From: Letharia columbiana
Taxonomy: Eukaryota > Ascomycota > Lecanoromycetes > Lecanorales > Parmeliaceae
DNA: 64,000 nucleotides
NCBI RefSeq assembly: GCF_014066305.1
Contig: NW_023501047.1
Coordinates: forward strand, 1,054,001-1,118,000
Direction of reading: 5' to 3'
Numbering within the stretch: position 1 is the stretch's first letter; each line of letters begins with the position of its first letter. Positions 45,686 to 56,672 of this stretch are shown here, piece after piece. The notes under the pieces are model-generated. The model was given only the letters and a program-made list of their open reading frames with translations, did not search any database and was not told the DNA's origin. A program made the translations under genes and the position numbers.

Positions 45686-47571
45686 CTAAAAAACATACTA
45701 GAAGCGGTCAGCCAGAGGCGCCATCTGTAAGGTGGAGGACAACTTACTGGAATGAATAGATAAGGAACTTGTCGTTCATACTCTTTCCAAGCATCACCGT
45801 ACTTGGCAGAACATTTCTGGATATCTCTGTAGGCTCGATGCAGAATCATCGGGGTGAAGAACGCAGCGTAGAACCAAGGAAATGGGCTATTAAAGCCAGT
45901 GACGAGGCCCCACATCAATGCCTAGCATGTCCTGTCAGCGAAACCGGGCGCTGAGAATGAGAAGCCACCCACAAAGTACAGATCACAAGTGTAGTGGATT
46001 TTGCGAGCCTTTCCATCTGTTAAGCTGATTAGTATACTTTCTAAACACCACAAACGATCAACATACACCAGCCGTCTGCCAGAAGAGCGACACCCTGATC
46101 GGTCGGAATAGTTTTTGGGTTATCGAGGTCTTGCCATGGCAGTTGGGGGAATGTCTTTCTGCTAGAAAGAGTACCGCGTTCCCATTGTCTGAATCGATTC
46201 TTTTGCGCATTGGCGGTGTCCCAAACCCAATAGACGAACAGGTAAGAGATGTAAAGAAGAGTCAGAGCAATAGAATTCCAGTGGTAATCCGAAGGTGAAT
46301 GGTTGGCTAGGTAGATTGAGCAGTGGCAATAGCTGAGCGGTACACCAGCAAGATTCCAGAAGATAAGCATGAAGCCCCATTTCTCGTAGTACATGTCCCT
46401 ATCATCCGAATTAGCAAGATGCTAATGTCGATATTAGGGCCATGCCTACCACGTGGTGACGATCGATTCCTCTGCCTTGGAGCAGGCGTTCGCATATAAG
46501 AAGTGGGCCATGATGAGAAAGCCCACTTCACCAGACACGTAACCGTACCGCTCATATTGACGTGCTGCGGCGCCGCATGATACCAAGAAGAGGATATACC
46601 ATGGCAACCTGACTTCGAAGAACATCTTAAAGTCCAACCATCCGAACATCCTTGGGTTCAACTCTGCGCCCATGAAGAAGTCATAGACGTGATATCCGGT
46701 CATCCTGTGCTCAGCGCCTCGGTACAAGGCGGAAACGTAGGCCACAATGGAGACGATGAATCCAGAGATGATGGCAACGGACATGAGCGGTCCAAACTCG
46801 TCAATAATGGTATAAAGCTTGAAAATTCCAGAGACATGTAGTACTGCAGCAGTGACAATGGTCGTATACCAGGACCACTGTCCCGAGCAATAATATTTCA
46901 AGCTCTTGCCCCCTTCATGTTCCAATGGTTTGCCAGCCGAGTAGATACCCGGTAGATAGAGATAACATGCGGCTTGGAAGAGCAAGAAGCCCCAGTACAA
47001 GATCCAGGCCTTCATTTTTGGGAAAGCACCGTCGTAGACCAAGCCGACCAGATATGTGACGAATTCTAATTTGCTCTCTCCTTGCTTCGGCAGCGGAAGG
47101 TGGCCATCGTAATATGTCGCTCCAATCCACATATACCACATCAAGAGAGGGAAGCCAATCATCATGGCAGTGACGCCCCATGATCCGCCGAATTCAAAGT
47201 GTCCAGTGTAGTCAATGCGAGGGTCTTTGCCTTTCTGAGAGGATTTTGCATGTCCATTCGCGCTCCCATTGAGGTTTGCGCTTCCGTTTACCTGTTTCGT
47301 TTTGCTAGCGGCCTTATTGTCACCCCTTTTTTGCATAGCATCTGGAGAGACCTCTGAGCTTCCATCCCTTGCTGTGGACTTCCGAGCCTTGGATCGTCGC
47401 GTGGGCGTTTCAACGTAGCCAGGACGCTCTGTCTTCCTAGAAGATAGTCAGTCGCCGACTCAAGAAACAAGTTATGATAAGAGGATGACGTGCGATCAGC
47501 CTGTACTAATGCAGTGGTGCAATGGGATCGTACTTAGGGGTTTCTCCCAATTGAGAACGCGTCAATGTCAT
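45686..47571 (-). CDS. ERG4: Delta(24(24(1)))-sterol reductase, last step of ergosterol synthesis
   Basis: Exons 47571-47534, 47436-46450, 46398-46067, 46016-45973, 45921-45748 and 45697-45686 encode 528 residues. The enzyme reduces the C24(28) double bond in the endoplasmic reticulum with NADPH. Signatures: [12 protein letters not shown], many membrane helices, [32 protein letters not shown], the end block [39 protein letters not shown] (built across two introns), [31 protein letters not shown] and the terminal VPYLFIPYVF. The last exon holds only YVF and the stop. The first intron (gtacga donor) and the short first exon are the least certain. The N-terminus is Lys/Ser/Asn-rich and disordered. 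Confidence 0.93.
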
Positions 47572-48245
47572 ACTGATGTTACGGTCCCCTATCCCAGTCT
47601 CAGTACGAAGGGTGGCTGAATATAGCGATTAGCATGAAAACTAACAGGTTGACCTCTACTTGTGTTTGGCAGAAGAATGAAAGTAATACATAAGAATGGG
47701 CATAGGAATAAATTATAAACGTTGTGGAACGCGATTTATTTCTTAACAGGGAGAGAGGCGTGCGGAGCAAGCTCCGCCGCTAAAACATCGTCATTGATGG
47801 ACATGGTCATCTACTCGTATAATCCAGAAGTGAGTTCTTTGATAGAGTAAGGACACCAATAGATTAACCGATATCCGGCTAAGTGGAAGAAATTATTGGT
47901 GTCCTCGCTCTATCAAAGGACTCACTTCTGGATTGTACTGAGTACTTCCGACTACCTACTTACTCTATTCCAAGGTATAAAACATATGAATCTGGTAACA
48001 ACGACAACAATAGAAAGTTTCGGGTAATGTACCTTTATCAAAGTGCTCGTGTTTGTATCGTCACGGTAACACAAATACCTGTCAAGTATCATATGAATAA
48101 GGCTTGGTCCAAAAGTGATACTTCTGAGTCCGCTCAAAGGCACAAAATTGAAGGAGAAATTTACAAGTGAATTGCTTGATATGCAATTAATACCTATATA
48201 CACCCAAAATGTCCTCCGAAAATGGTGTCAACTAACACTTTGTCA
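47572..48245. other. Intergenic region holding a fold-back element
   Basis: No coding sequence seen. It contains the long inverted repeat listed separately. Confidence 0.45.
47823..47932. repeat. Long imperfect inverted repeat (38-bp arms, 34-bp loop)
   Basis: The left arm 47823-47860 and right arm 47895-47932 are complementary except for three positions, all transitions. Complementarity continues less perfectly outward for about a dozen bases (ACTCGTATAATCC against GGATTGTACTGAGT). An RNA copy would form a nearly perfect stem; in the plus-strand transcript two of the three mismatches become G-U pairs. It may be a MITE-like fold-back element or a hairpin RNA source. Confidence 0.8.
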
Positions 48246-50666
48246 CTATGCGCCCCTGCGCACATTCGTAGACATTAACGTGATCTTCTTGCCCTTTTTC
48301 TTCTTGTTGCTCGCATTTGGGAATGCTTGGTTGGAACTGCTGGCTTCGAGACTACTTGCTTCAACCTGAGCAACCAAATCCTCTTCTTGTAAAAGATCTC
48401 GCTCCCATCCCTGAAGCCAGCCATCGTTCTCTGACGGCTCATGCTCGTCCCGAACTGCAGGCATGTCTGGTGACGTGGGCACAATCATTCTTGTGCCCCA
48501 TACAGTCTTGGAGGCAACAGGGCTGGTAGATGGGGACGCTAAAGAGGCAAATCCAGAGCCACCTTGAGTCCTTGACGAGGACCAAGGTGGTGATGAGGAG
48601 GCTGCTGCGAGGTCTATAGCTGACGCATCAGGTAGTGGCTGGAAATCGGATTCGGTGATAAGATCATGGGATGGGATAGGGCGTCGCCTTCTTGCAGCGG
48701 CCCATCTTTTGTCGTCCTCCTCTTTCTCTGCTCTTATACGTTCCTTCTCTTCACGGAATTCCTTTTCCCGATTCTTCTTCCGTCGTCGCTCGATCTCAAC
48801 CGCAAATCCCTCGAGGACTTCCGGACTTACAACGTCGGTCCAATTACATTCGAGGAATCCGACCTCGCATCCATGAGGGAGATGTGCGAGGTATTTTGCG
48901 CGCCGTCGAAGCTCATCGTCGATGATATGTCCTGTGGAGACCCGCTCTACTCGTGGAAGTATGGTTGTAGGAAAAGAAGAATAATCTCCGAACGCAGCTT
49001 TCAGAATGCGAATATCAAGGGGGGATAAGTAGTAGTGCATAAGAGCCTCATAGAAGAAGAAAGGTGGATCGTTGTGGGCATGACGAGAGGCAGCGCCAGA
49101 TCTGTCTCGGAAGCGCGACGACGACGCTTGGTCAGTGCTTGATGCTAGAGGTTGTGAGCGAGAAGTAGCTGAACTCTGGGACTCAGTAGACACTGTTGCC
49201 GAAGATGTCCTTTCGTTACTCTGGCTGGTTGATGTGGCTGTCGGCGACGGATCCAATGAAGAACCAGACCGACTTTGTGGACCAACGGAGCTTCCAGACA
49301 GAGATTGACCAGACTTTGTAGCATGTTGTATTGAATAGAAATCGTGGACACTCGTGCCATCACTGCTTCTAACGAAGTCGAGTAGTGGGCGCCGTGGTTT
49401 CCTTTCGCTGGGCTGCTTGGGCGCACTCGGAGGATTGCCGATGCCCTTAACTCTCTCTTTAGCTTCCAAAATGGATGACACAGCCTTCTTTGTCCATTGA
49501 GTTTCCTCCCCAAACATGAGCTCGTCCTCTTTCTCTTGCTGCTGCAGCGCCTCAATTTCCTCGTCGTACTGGTCAGTCACATATTCCTCGCTCCCTTTCA
49601 TCACACGTGCGTAGTCCATGACCTCCGCAGCAAAGTACCAAGGGATGTCTTCAGCTTTTTCCAAAGATTCAGCCCCGTCTCGAGGCAAAGCAAGCGTACT
49701 TCCAGGCTGCCGCATTATCAGTCTAAGCACAACATCGGCCCCTTCTCGGGGTCGCTCTCCCTCTTGTCCAGTGAACCATCGGACAGGCCGAGTCTCCGAG
49801 ATGTATATACTGTCCCAACAAATGGGACACTTTTTCCATCTTGCTTTCTTCTCAGGTGTTGGGCCGGTATCATCAGACGAGTGCATGAATCGAATCAGGC
49901 ATGGTAGACAGAAAATATGCCCACATTTGGCCATTCGAGGAGCCACCGGGGTCGACAAGCATATGGGACAATTGGTTGATTGTGATTGAGCAGAAACAAG
50001 GATCTGCAAAACGTTACTCCAGTCTAAATGCACATCTGCGTCCACGCCTTGGGCTTGGTAAGCCCCGTTCGGATTGACAATGAAGCGGTAGTTGGCATGT
50101 ATGTATCTTGCTGTTTATGAGCGTCGAATTTCAACCACATGTGCACGGAAGATCTGCCTACTTGGCCTTATCCTCAGCATGATAGCCAGATCCCAGCCCC
50201 CAAGTGGGGTTTCGTCTTGTGTTGCGACCGAAGTGATGAGGTTGGTAAGACTGAGGTCGAGGGGGTAAAGTGAAGTTCATCAAATGGGTTATCGAAGTCC
50301 GTCCTTTCCGACTATTGGTAGACTGCATGGCCGCCTATCCATCACGAGGTGTCAGTCGGCGTCTGTAACATTTCTGTCTCAGGAACGTGGGGTCTGGCTC
50401 ACGGATTCAGCAGCAGCATCCTCATCCGCAAGCCTGGGCCGCCTTTGGCCTTTGTGTTGTTTCTTCAGGGGCTGGTTGTTCCTCGCAGTGGAGGATATGG
50501 ACCGCGACGTCGATCCTATGCCGAAGCTTCCCGAACCACCAATCCGGCGCTGTGTATGACCCTCGATCCCAATGGAAGACCCGCTTTGCGATTGTGAAGG
50601 CGAAGGCGTCTGGGATGGATTGCACGCGTTCTTTGAAGCCAGAGAGACCGACGAGTTTGCTGACAT
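48246..50666 (-). CDS. RING-finger protein of the Mag2/RNF10 type
   Basis: Exons 50666-50403, 50334-50162 and 50106-48246 encode 765 residues. The conserved family start is built across introns: RKGRTSITHLMNFTLPPRP, then YIHANYRFIV and DWSNVLQ. The C3HC4 RING follows at about residues 192-245 (CPICLSTPVAPRMAKCGHIFCLPCLIRFM and later KKCPICWD). Downstream are a FFFYEALMHYYLSPLDIRILK block, PRVERVSTGHIIDDELRRRAKYLAHLP typical of RNF10, a Glu/Arg-rich coiled coil (RRRKKNREKEFREEKERIRAEKEE) and a Lys-rich tail. RNF10/Mag2 proteins are E3 ligases acting on stalled 40S ribosomal subunits. The N-terminal 90 residues are Ser/Gln/Gly-rich. The start at 50666 is the last plausible ATG; an upstream one in frame at 50786 is possible. 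Confidence 0.88.
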
Positions 50667-51118
50667 CGCGTTCAGTTGAGGTCCTAGTAGGGCCCGAATG
50701 TGATTTATGTACAAGGTATGAGATATACAGGAACAAGTATTGAACGCACTTTCATCTGTGTGTCTTATGGGGTGTACAGGCCCCAAAAGGGACGTTGTTG
50801 TTGGTAGGGTGGAGGGGCAAGATGACTCGCAGTCGAGGTCTAGCCTAGCGCCGTTTGGTGCTTGGCGGTTTGGATAGACGGAAAATAACCTAAGTAGATA
50901 ATACCGTCCAGCAAACGATAGCCTCGACCATCATTGTTTGACGCCTGCTCGCAAGACTATCCCAGATATCTTCTGCGAAAGGCACGTATAGGCATACCTC
51001 CTGCTTTACCGCTTCCACAATGACATCTCAATGCCGCACGGCATATGCCATGTTGACTTAGAAAAGAGATTGTTGCGCGCGGAGAGTCGTTCTACGTCCC
51101 CCTCTGGGGCACACGGCC
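50667..51118. other. Divergent promoter region
   Basis: Shared upstream region of the Mag2-like and Ubp3-like genes; no other feature seen. Confidence 0.4.
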
Positions 51119-53904
51119 ATGAACTCTCAGCAACCCATGTTACCACAGGTGCAGCCAGCTATACCTCTTTCCAATGGCCGACCTGGGCACAATGCTCCCT
51201 ACGCCCCTTCCCCTCATCCTCCGCAGCAGCCGCCATACTACCAAGGCTATCAATATCAATACCCTGTCCATTACCAGCGGCCTCCGCAGCAATGGACGCC
51301 CTATCCAGTACCCATGTCCATGGGAAGGGGCTACCAGCAATATCCTTCGATAACACCCTATCCAATACCACCACACCTGCCACCTATGCGTCCATCATCA
51401 CAACAAGCCCCCTCATCATCTTCGATACGTTCGGTCCAAGGCATGCTCTCACCATCTTCGTCCAACACGTCCGTACACGTACCTTCATCCACACCCATGA
51501 CTGTGTCGAACCCGTACCGTGCTCCTCCGACACCTCCACCACCTCCATCCGTGCCACAGCCGTCTCAACGGACTCCTTTTTACCCACCTCTTCCTTGGCA
51601 ATCATTCGAAGGCGCCTTCCCTTCTAGAGCATCTCGAAGAAGAAGAAAAACGCCCGCTCCGCAGTCATCAAGCGTTCCTGTTGAGCTTCCTTCTCGTCGA
51701 GCATCCATCGGCGATGCTGAGACTGTACCTGACGAAGCTATGTTAGCTGTCGAAGCTCCACCTCCCATGCAAGAATCCTTACGCGACCCTCCTGTTTTTG
51801 AGACCCCCTTGACATCACAACCTCCATCAGAAGCTCTGTCTACCCAGCCGACCACTCCTTCCTCTGAAATTACTCCAAAGATGAATGCCTCAAGTCGACC
51901 GAGCATCCCTTTACTTCCTATAGTGCCTGCGGTCCCAAACCTTCCATTAGCCTCGCGGCCATCCAAGCGAGCCTCAGCTAGTGCCGCTTCCGATGTAATG
52001 AATGGCGTACCAGCGAACGCTGATCACCTCGCCAATGCTGTCGAGACTGCTGCTAAAGTCAATGCGGAGGGGAGCGAAGACCCGGCCAAGTCTGCAGAGA
52101 CTGTAACTTTGCCTCCTGTTAAAGCCGCACCAAAGTCTTGGGCAGACCTCGTTCGAACTATGGGACAGAACACTACAGCTAGAACAGATCAAGCTCCTAG
52201 TGACTCCGCAGCTCAGACCAACGGCTTTACCCCAACCAAAGCCGGGTCTTTGGCCGACGCCCTTAGCTCATACAGCGTGAAGGAGAATAACGAGAATGCG
52301 AAAATAGCTTTCCTGGAGCCGAGAGGCCTTGTTAATACTGGCAACATGTGCTACATGAATTCTGTAAGTCCTAGTTGCTCCTCGGTATTTTTAAACGCCT
52401 CTAATCAGTCCAATAGATTCTGCAGGTCCTTGTTTTTTGTATACCATTCTACAATTTTCTCGAGAAAATCGGAAGACAAGCGGCACATAGCTTCAAAAGT
52501 GATACTCCACTCATGGACGCCATGTAAGCCAGTAGTGAAGCCATGTTTCAGCTGAGTAGTATTGACCTATTCTCAGGATTATGTTCATGCGTGAATTCCC
52601 TGTCATCGATGCAGCAGCTTCTGTTGACCAGCTTCGGATGCGTCTGAAAGAAAATGAGCTTGAGCAATATGGCGTAGCTTTCATTCCAGAGTTCGTGTAC
52701 GAGGTCATTCGCCGACTACCTCGATTCTCGTCTATGCGAGTAAGTCTTTTGCTTATCTTGGATCGCCAAGACATTTACTGACCTCCATCAGCGTGGACAC
52801 CAGCAAGACGCAGAAGAGTTCCTCGGCTTCATTCTGGAAGAGATGCATGATGAGTGCAGTCGGGCGATGAGATCACCCAATGCGAAAATGTCCTCTGGAG
52901 CGTCAACTCCTACTAACGGAGTGACATCCCCGACCAGCGAATCTACTGATCCTCATGCAATAGATGATGGGGTTTGGCAGGAAGTTGGACCGAAGCAGAG
53001 AGCTGCCATTACTAGATCATCAGGAGCGATTGCCACTGAATCACCGGTTACCAAGATCTTCGGTGGAAAACTTCGCTCAGAATTGCGTGTACCAGGCATG
53101 AAGAACTCGGTCACACTGGAACCATACCAGCCCTTACAGCTTGACATTGGCGCACCGCACGTCAGCAATATCATAGACGCATTGAAAGGGTTGACTAAGC
53201 CAGAAACGCTTCATGGCGATTTCAACTCACCGAGGGGCCCAGGTTCAACGGCCACCAAACAGGTCACCGTTGAAACTCTGCCACAAGTGCTCATCCTTCA
53301 TCTGAAGCGCTTTCAGTACGACAGTAGTGGCGGAACTCAGAAGATTTGGAAGAAAGTGGGCTACCCCTTGGACCTTGAGATTCCGAAGGAGGTCTTCCCG
53401 CAACACAAAAGGGGAGGTTTGCTCGCTCATGGAGGCTTGCCAAAATATCGTCTCATTAGTGTTGTATATCATCACGGGAAGAATGCTAGCGGAGGTCACT
53501 ACACTGTCGACGTGCGGCGGCAAGAGGGACGGGAGTGGATTCGACTCGATGACACGGTCATAAGGCGAATTCGAAGCGAAGATGTGGCGGAAGGCGGGAG
53601 CGAAGAGGATCCTAAAGTTCTAGCTGCTGCGCTGGAGCAGCACAAAAACGGTCAGCATCAGAGCAGCAACGTTTATGAACAGTTTGCAGCGGAAGAAGAG
53701 GAGCAGAAGCAGGCGGAGAAAGGATGGAGTCAGGTCAATGGCGTGGCCTCGACTTCGTCTTCAGTCGGCAAGAAGTGGTCAGGGGTTGCTAATGGGAATG
53801 AGATACCCAAGATTTCATCTGGAAAGATGACTCCTGTTCATCGGGCGTCCGTCAAGGACAACAAAGTCGCATACATTCTTTTCTATCAGAGGGTGAATAC
53901 ATAG
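51119..53904 (+). CDS. Ubiquitin-specific protease, Ubp3/USP10 type
   Basis: Exons 51119-52363, 52417-52523, 52577-52739 and 52792-53904 encode 875 residues. The first 390 are disordered and rich in Pro, Gln and Tyr (PHPPQQPPYYQGYQYQYPVHY). The catalytic domain starts with the Cys box GLVNTGNMCYMNS (Cys411) and includes RGHQQDAEEFLGFILEEMHDEC, TLPQVLILHLKRFQYDS and the His box YHHGKNASGGHYTVDV (His741), followed by WIRLDDTVIRRI. The protein ends AYILFYQRVNT, as usual for the family. Yeast Ubp3 works with Bre5 in ribophagy and COPII recycling; USP10 acts in stress granules. A central insert (about 485-560) is typical. All catalytic residues are present. Confidence 0.93.
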
Positions 53905-54388
53905 GGAAAAAGTCGACTGTTGCAGTCCTCGTGTGCTTGGATGCATATACCCAGAGGAAAGGAAAAGCGCATTCATTTTGGTAGAGCAAGTTGGCGATGT
54001 AGAAGAGTCGCAGCAGGTGGGCACATGTTGGCAGCAGCTTGTACTAATGCACACAGCTTGCTGTGTATGCTATACTTTACATATGATTGTATATACTTTA
54101 ATTGAGTGGATACAATGATTGCTACTCTGTACGTTCATTCGTGTGGAACTCCAGGAGGTGCACGCGAGGGCTACCGGACTCGAAACAAAGGACAAAGCGG
54201 TTCATTGCCGTGATCACACGGTCAACGCTGCTTTTTGAGTGAGTTGTGTGACCACTTCCATCTCTAATTGTACATTAAATTGGAAAACCCTCTAGGCCAG
54301 CAGGGGATATCGTCCCATTGAAGAGTAGGCCAGGTTGGCTATCCACCGCTTGAGTGCTCCATAGTCAGACCACCAATCCGGGCCCTTA
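53905..54388. other. Region between convergent genes
   Basis: 3' flanks of the deubiquitinase and carrier genes; nothing else supported. Confidence 0.4.
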
Positions 54389-56359
54389 TCACGTTAAAAG
54401 GATATCATAACCGTGCTTCTTGATCTTTACAGTTTCCGCTTCATTACCATACCGTCTCCTAACGAGCTCAAAGATCACAAGGCCGGCACTAGTACTTGGG
54501 ACTTGCTTGATAGTGTTCACGAGAAACCCCTTGTAAAGCCACCCTAGCCAACCGCCAGAACGGCGGGCGTACACCAGACATTGGTCATAAGTCTTCTTGT
54601 AAGCCCCGTAATAGCTCCGCAACATCGCGGCCTTGGGTTGATCAATCTTGGCCTGTGAGTCTAAGAACGCGAGCGACTTGTAGTGGACGTTCTGGATTAG
54701 ATTGAGTGGATGCTGGACGATCTGTTGACTGATTGAGGCTGCGATTCCGGCAAGCATCAAAAAGGTCGGCTCGATGGCGTAGTGCGGTTTGATGACATCG
54801 ATGGGCCCAGTCCCATCCAATTTGGGACTCAGAATTGGGGAAAGTAGGTTGCTCTGTAAGTCGCCGTAGTATTTGGCCACGAAGCCGTAGTAAGCCTGGG
54901 CTTTGACATACTCGAAGGTTGCGAAAAAGGCCGCATAGCCGAGTGAATCTTTGACAAGAGGCAGGCCCCAACCCGCGAATACACCACGAGGACCGATCTC
55001 GCGGAGCTTGCTGCGGCCGTATTGCCACATCGTGTTATATTTGCCGCTCAAGACCTCGCTGGTACGGAAGCGAACGGACAGAGCGTCAAGAGGAGCCGCT
55101 ATCACTGATCTGCATCCAGATTGCGGGTCAGTATCTGCCTTTTCAGGGGGAATACCGAGCCTTGGAAAATCTTTAAGGTGCAAACACTCCCAAGACGGGT
55201 TTAAGACTCGAATCTCTGTTCACGAAGAAAGGACATGTGAACCGAGGATACGTACTCTACGCAGATCTCGGAGTCAGCATTATTTATTCGGGGTAGGAAA
55301 TGGAGTTGCAAAACAGGTCTGAGGAGAAGAAAGATCTTCTGGCTCTCGAAACATATCTTTCGACTCAACTTCATTACGAAATAGGAAGGATCAGCTCCGA
55401 AATGTACGTACGGATTACGCCGGCAGAAAATCCGGCTACGGCTGTGCAGTAGACTGGTGGAGGTGGATAGATTCTCTTCAGCGATTGCGAAGAGGGGTGG
55501 TGCAGAGTACCTAAGATCTGGAGATAAGACGTGTACAGAACTGCTCCAACTCTACCACTTGTCAGGCATTCAAGGCTAATAGCGTGGAGAGAAGAGGAGG
55601 CATTACCCAACATTTGCAAGCATGGGCGGGAGCACATGGTTGGGAATGAAGGTCCATCCGTACTATCCAATACGTCAGAGTCAGAATGTTGTCTTTCTTC
55701 GAGGCTAAGGACTGTTCTTATAACGACTGCGGCAGTAAGAAGGAGCTCTCGCCCCCCAAACAGGCCTTGCACTCATACAATGGTCTCTGATATGAAAATA
55801 TTGCTGAAATGTACATACAGTTCGAACGGCATGAGTACTGGATTATGAATTCAGGGTCAGTCTTGCTTGTTTGAGGGGGCATGGCGAGCCTTGGAACACG
55901 TCTAGAGAGTGAACACTCCCAAGACATCTCTCAAGCCTCAAAATTTAGTTCAGAAGAACAAATATGGACTCCGAAAATACGTACAGAAGCCCAGGCGTAC
56001 TCATTCGGAGAGACCAACTTTCCTGAGCCTGAACTCGAGGATTGATAGCCCTTGCAAAGGCCTGACACTGGCTTCAGCAGCTCCTCAAAAACATCAAGAA
56101 TGCATCGTACTAGGTAGCTACACAGAGATAAGCATGGCCATCTCTTCTACACGTAACACTGAACTCACTCAACACGAGTACGAAAGAAGGCCTTCGCTGG
56201 AGCCCTGAAATAGAAGGCTACCGTCTGAGAGGCAACAGCTCGCACTCCTGATGCGGATGCTCCGGTGGCGGCATTGCTTTTTTTGTCTCTTCGAGGACTG
56301 TTTGGTATATCCGAAGCCGAATCTGTGTTTGATAATCCTTTGGTCGACGTCCCAAACAT
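54389..56359 (-). CDS. Mitochondrial carrier-like protein with four introner-like introns and a putative 1-nt exon
   Basis: Exons 56359-56169, 56071-55985, 55837-55819, 55662-55607, 55551-55412, 55256 (one base) and 55109-54389 give 404 residues. The frame builds family strings across every junction: ASQTVAFYFRAPAKAFFRTRV, FARAINPRVQAQESWSL, MSTPGLLTHAVRTYGWTFIP, LPPMLANVGVGAVLYTSYLQ, SLKRIYPPPP, AGVIQSVIAAPLDALSVRF, GPRGVFAGWGLPLVKDSLGYAAFFATFEYVKAQ and GWLGWLYKGFLVNTIKQVPSTSAGL. The PLDAL and P-x-D/E-type turns and the G-FAGW signature are those of mitochondrial carriers; the substrate is unknown. Introns 2, 3, 5 and 6 (147, 156, 155 and 146 nt) are repeat copies of two families. Introns 5 and 6 are separated only by A at 55256, giving the codon C-A-A from three exons. 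The first intron's acceptor is the weakest choice. Confidence 0.82.
55110..55255 (-). repeat. Introner-like element, family 2 (carrier gene intron 6)
   Basis: A 146-nt intron, gtacgtat start, gatgcag end, with ACTGACCC before the acceptor. It shares with intron 55984-55838 the identical 14-mer gtcttgggagtgtt (plus-strand 55184-55197) and CCAAGGCTCG (plus-strand 55157-55166), in the same order and spacing. Confidence 0.8.
55256..55256 (-). other. Putative one-nucleotide exon (A, middle base of a Gln codon)
   Basis: Lies between the tag acceptor of intron 55411-55257 and the gtacgt donor of intron 55255-55110. Exon 5 ends in phase 1 (C) and exon 7 begins with the last base of a codon (A), so this base is needed to give CAA and keep the frame. 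Sequential removal of the two introns would work without exon definition. The alternative is a single 298-nt intron from 55407, giving Arg-Thr in place of Gln. Confidence 0.55.
55257..55411 (-). repeat. Introner-like element, family 1 (carrier gene intron 5)
   Basis: A 155-nt intron. It begins with the same 18 bases as the intron at 20889 (gtacgtacatttcggagc) and ends with GCTGACTCCGAGAT (plus-strand 55265-55278) and gcgtag. The middle has GAGTCGAAAGATATG, matching GAGTCGCAAGACATG in the copy at 20.9 kb. Similarity is seen along the whole length. Confidence 0.85.
55663..55818 (-). repeat. Introner-like element, family 1 (carrier gene intron 3)
   Basis: A 156-nt intron. It starts gtatgtacatttcagc (compare gtacgtacatttcggagc), has GAGTGCAAGGC and TGTTT in the middle, and ends with TCTGACTCTGAC (plus-strand 55674-55685) before ggatag. 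It is open in one frame by chance, which can mislead gene finders into reading through it. Confidence 0.75.
55838..55984 (-). repeat. Introner-like element, family 2 (carrier gene intron 2)
   Basis: A 147-nt intron, gtacgtat start, aatccag end. It shares gtcttgggagtgtt (plus-strand 55912-55925), CCAAGGCTCG (plus-strand 55885-55894) and ACTGACCC with intron 55255-55110. A 19-nt exon (55837-55819, T-HAVRT) separates it from intron 3. Confidence 0.8.
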
Positions 56360-56672
56360 CCTACTCCCAAGCCATCTGTGTCACTGGATAGGAATATCAC
56401 TTGCTCCTTACCTAGTTCTGATCTCAAGGAAACACGCATCTAACGGTTCTGTGATTGCCTGCGAGGTTGAGATGAAGTGAAGGTCGGTGCCTGCCACGCT
56501 ATACCCGTTTCATAATAGGGCGCTAAGCTTCATCGGCGTCTGCAGCCATTTTACGCGCTTCGCGCTTTCCACCTTTCACCTTTCACTGACACTTCTCCAC
56601 CTTACTATTCACAACACTATCATTCTTTTTTCATTTTCCTCCCACCATAGTTCGTCTAGAGCCCTCGAGAAA
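56360..56672. promoter_or_regulatory. Divergent promoter of the carrier and SPT16 genes
   Basis: A 313-bp intergenic stretch. Its right half (about 56570-56660) is C/T-rich with CACCTTTCACCTTTCACTG-like repeats, a common fungal core-promoter feature just upstream of the SPT16 ATG. Confidence 0.45.

Noticed and set aside
55374..55772. Long uninterrupted minus-strand frame across the carrier gene region
   Set aside because: It reads through the introner-like intron 55818-55663 and a 55-nt intron. The spliced model gives conserved carrier sequence (GWTFIPNHVLPPMLANVG) in another frame, so the upstream part of this frame is chance.
55907..55935. Similar peptide strings (SWEC...) at 55.2 and 55.9 kb suggested a duplicated exon
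   Set aside because: Both lie inside family-2 introner-like introns; the similarity is of the repeat DNA, not of coding exons.
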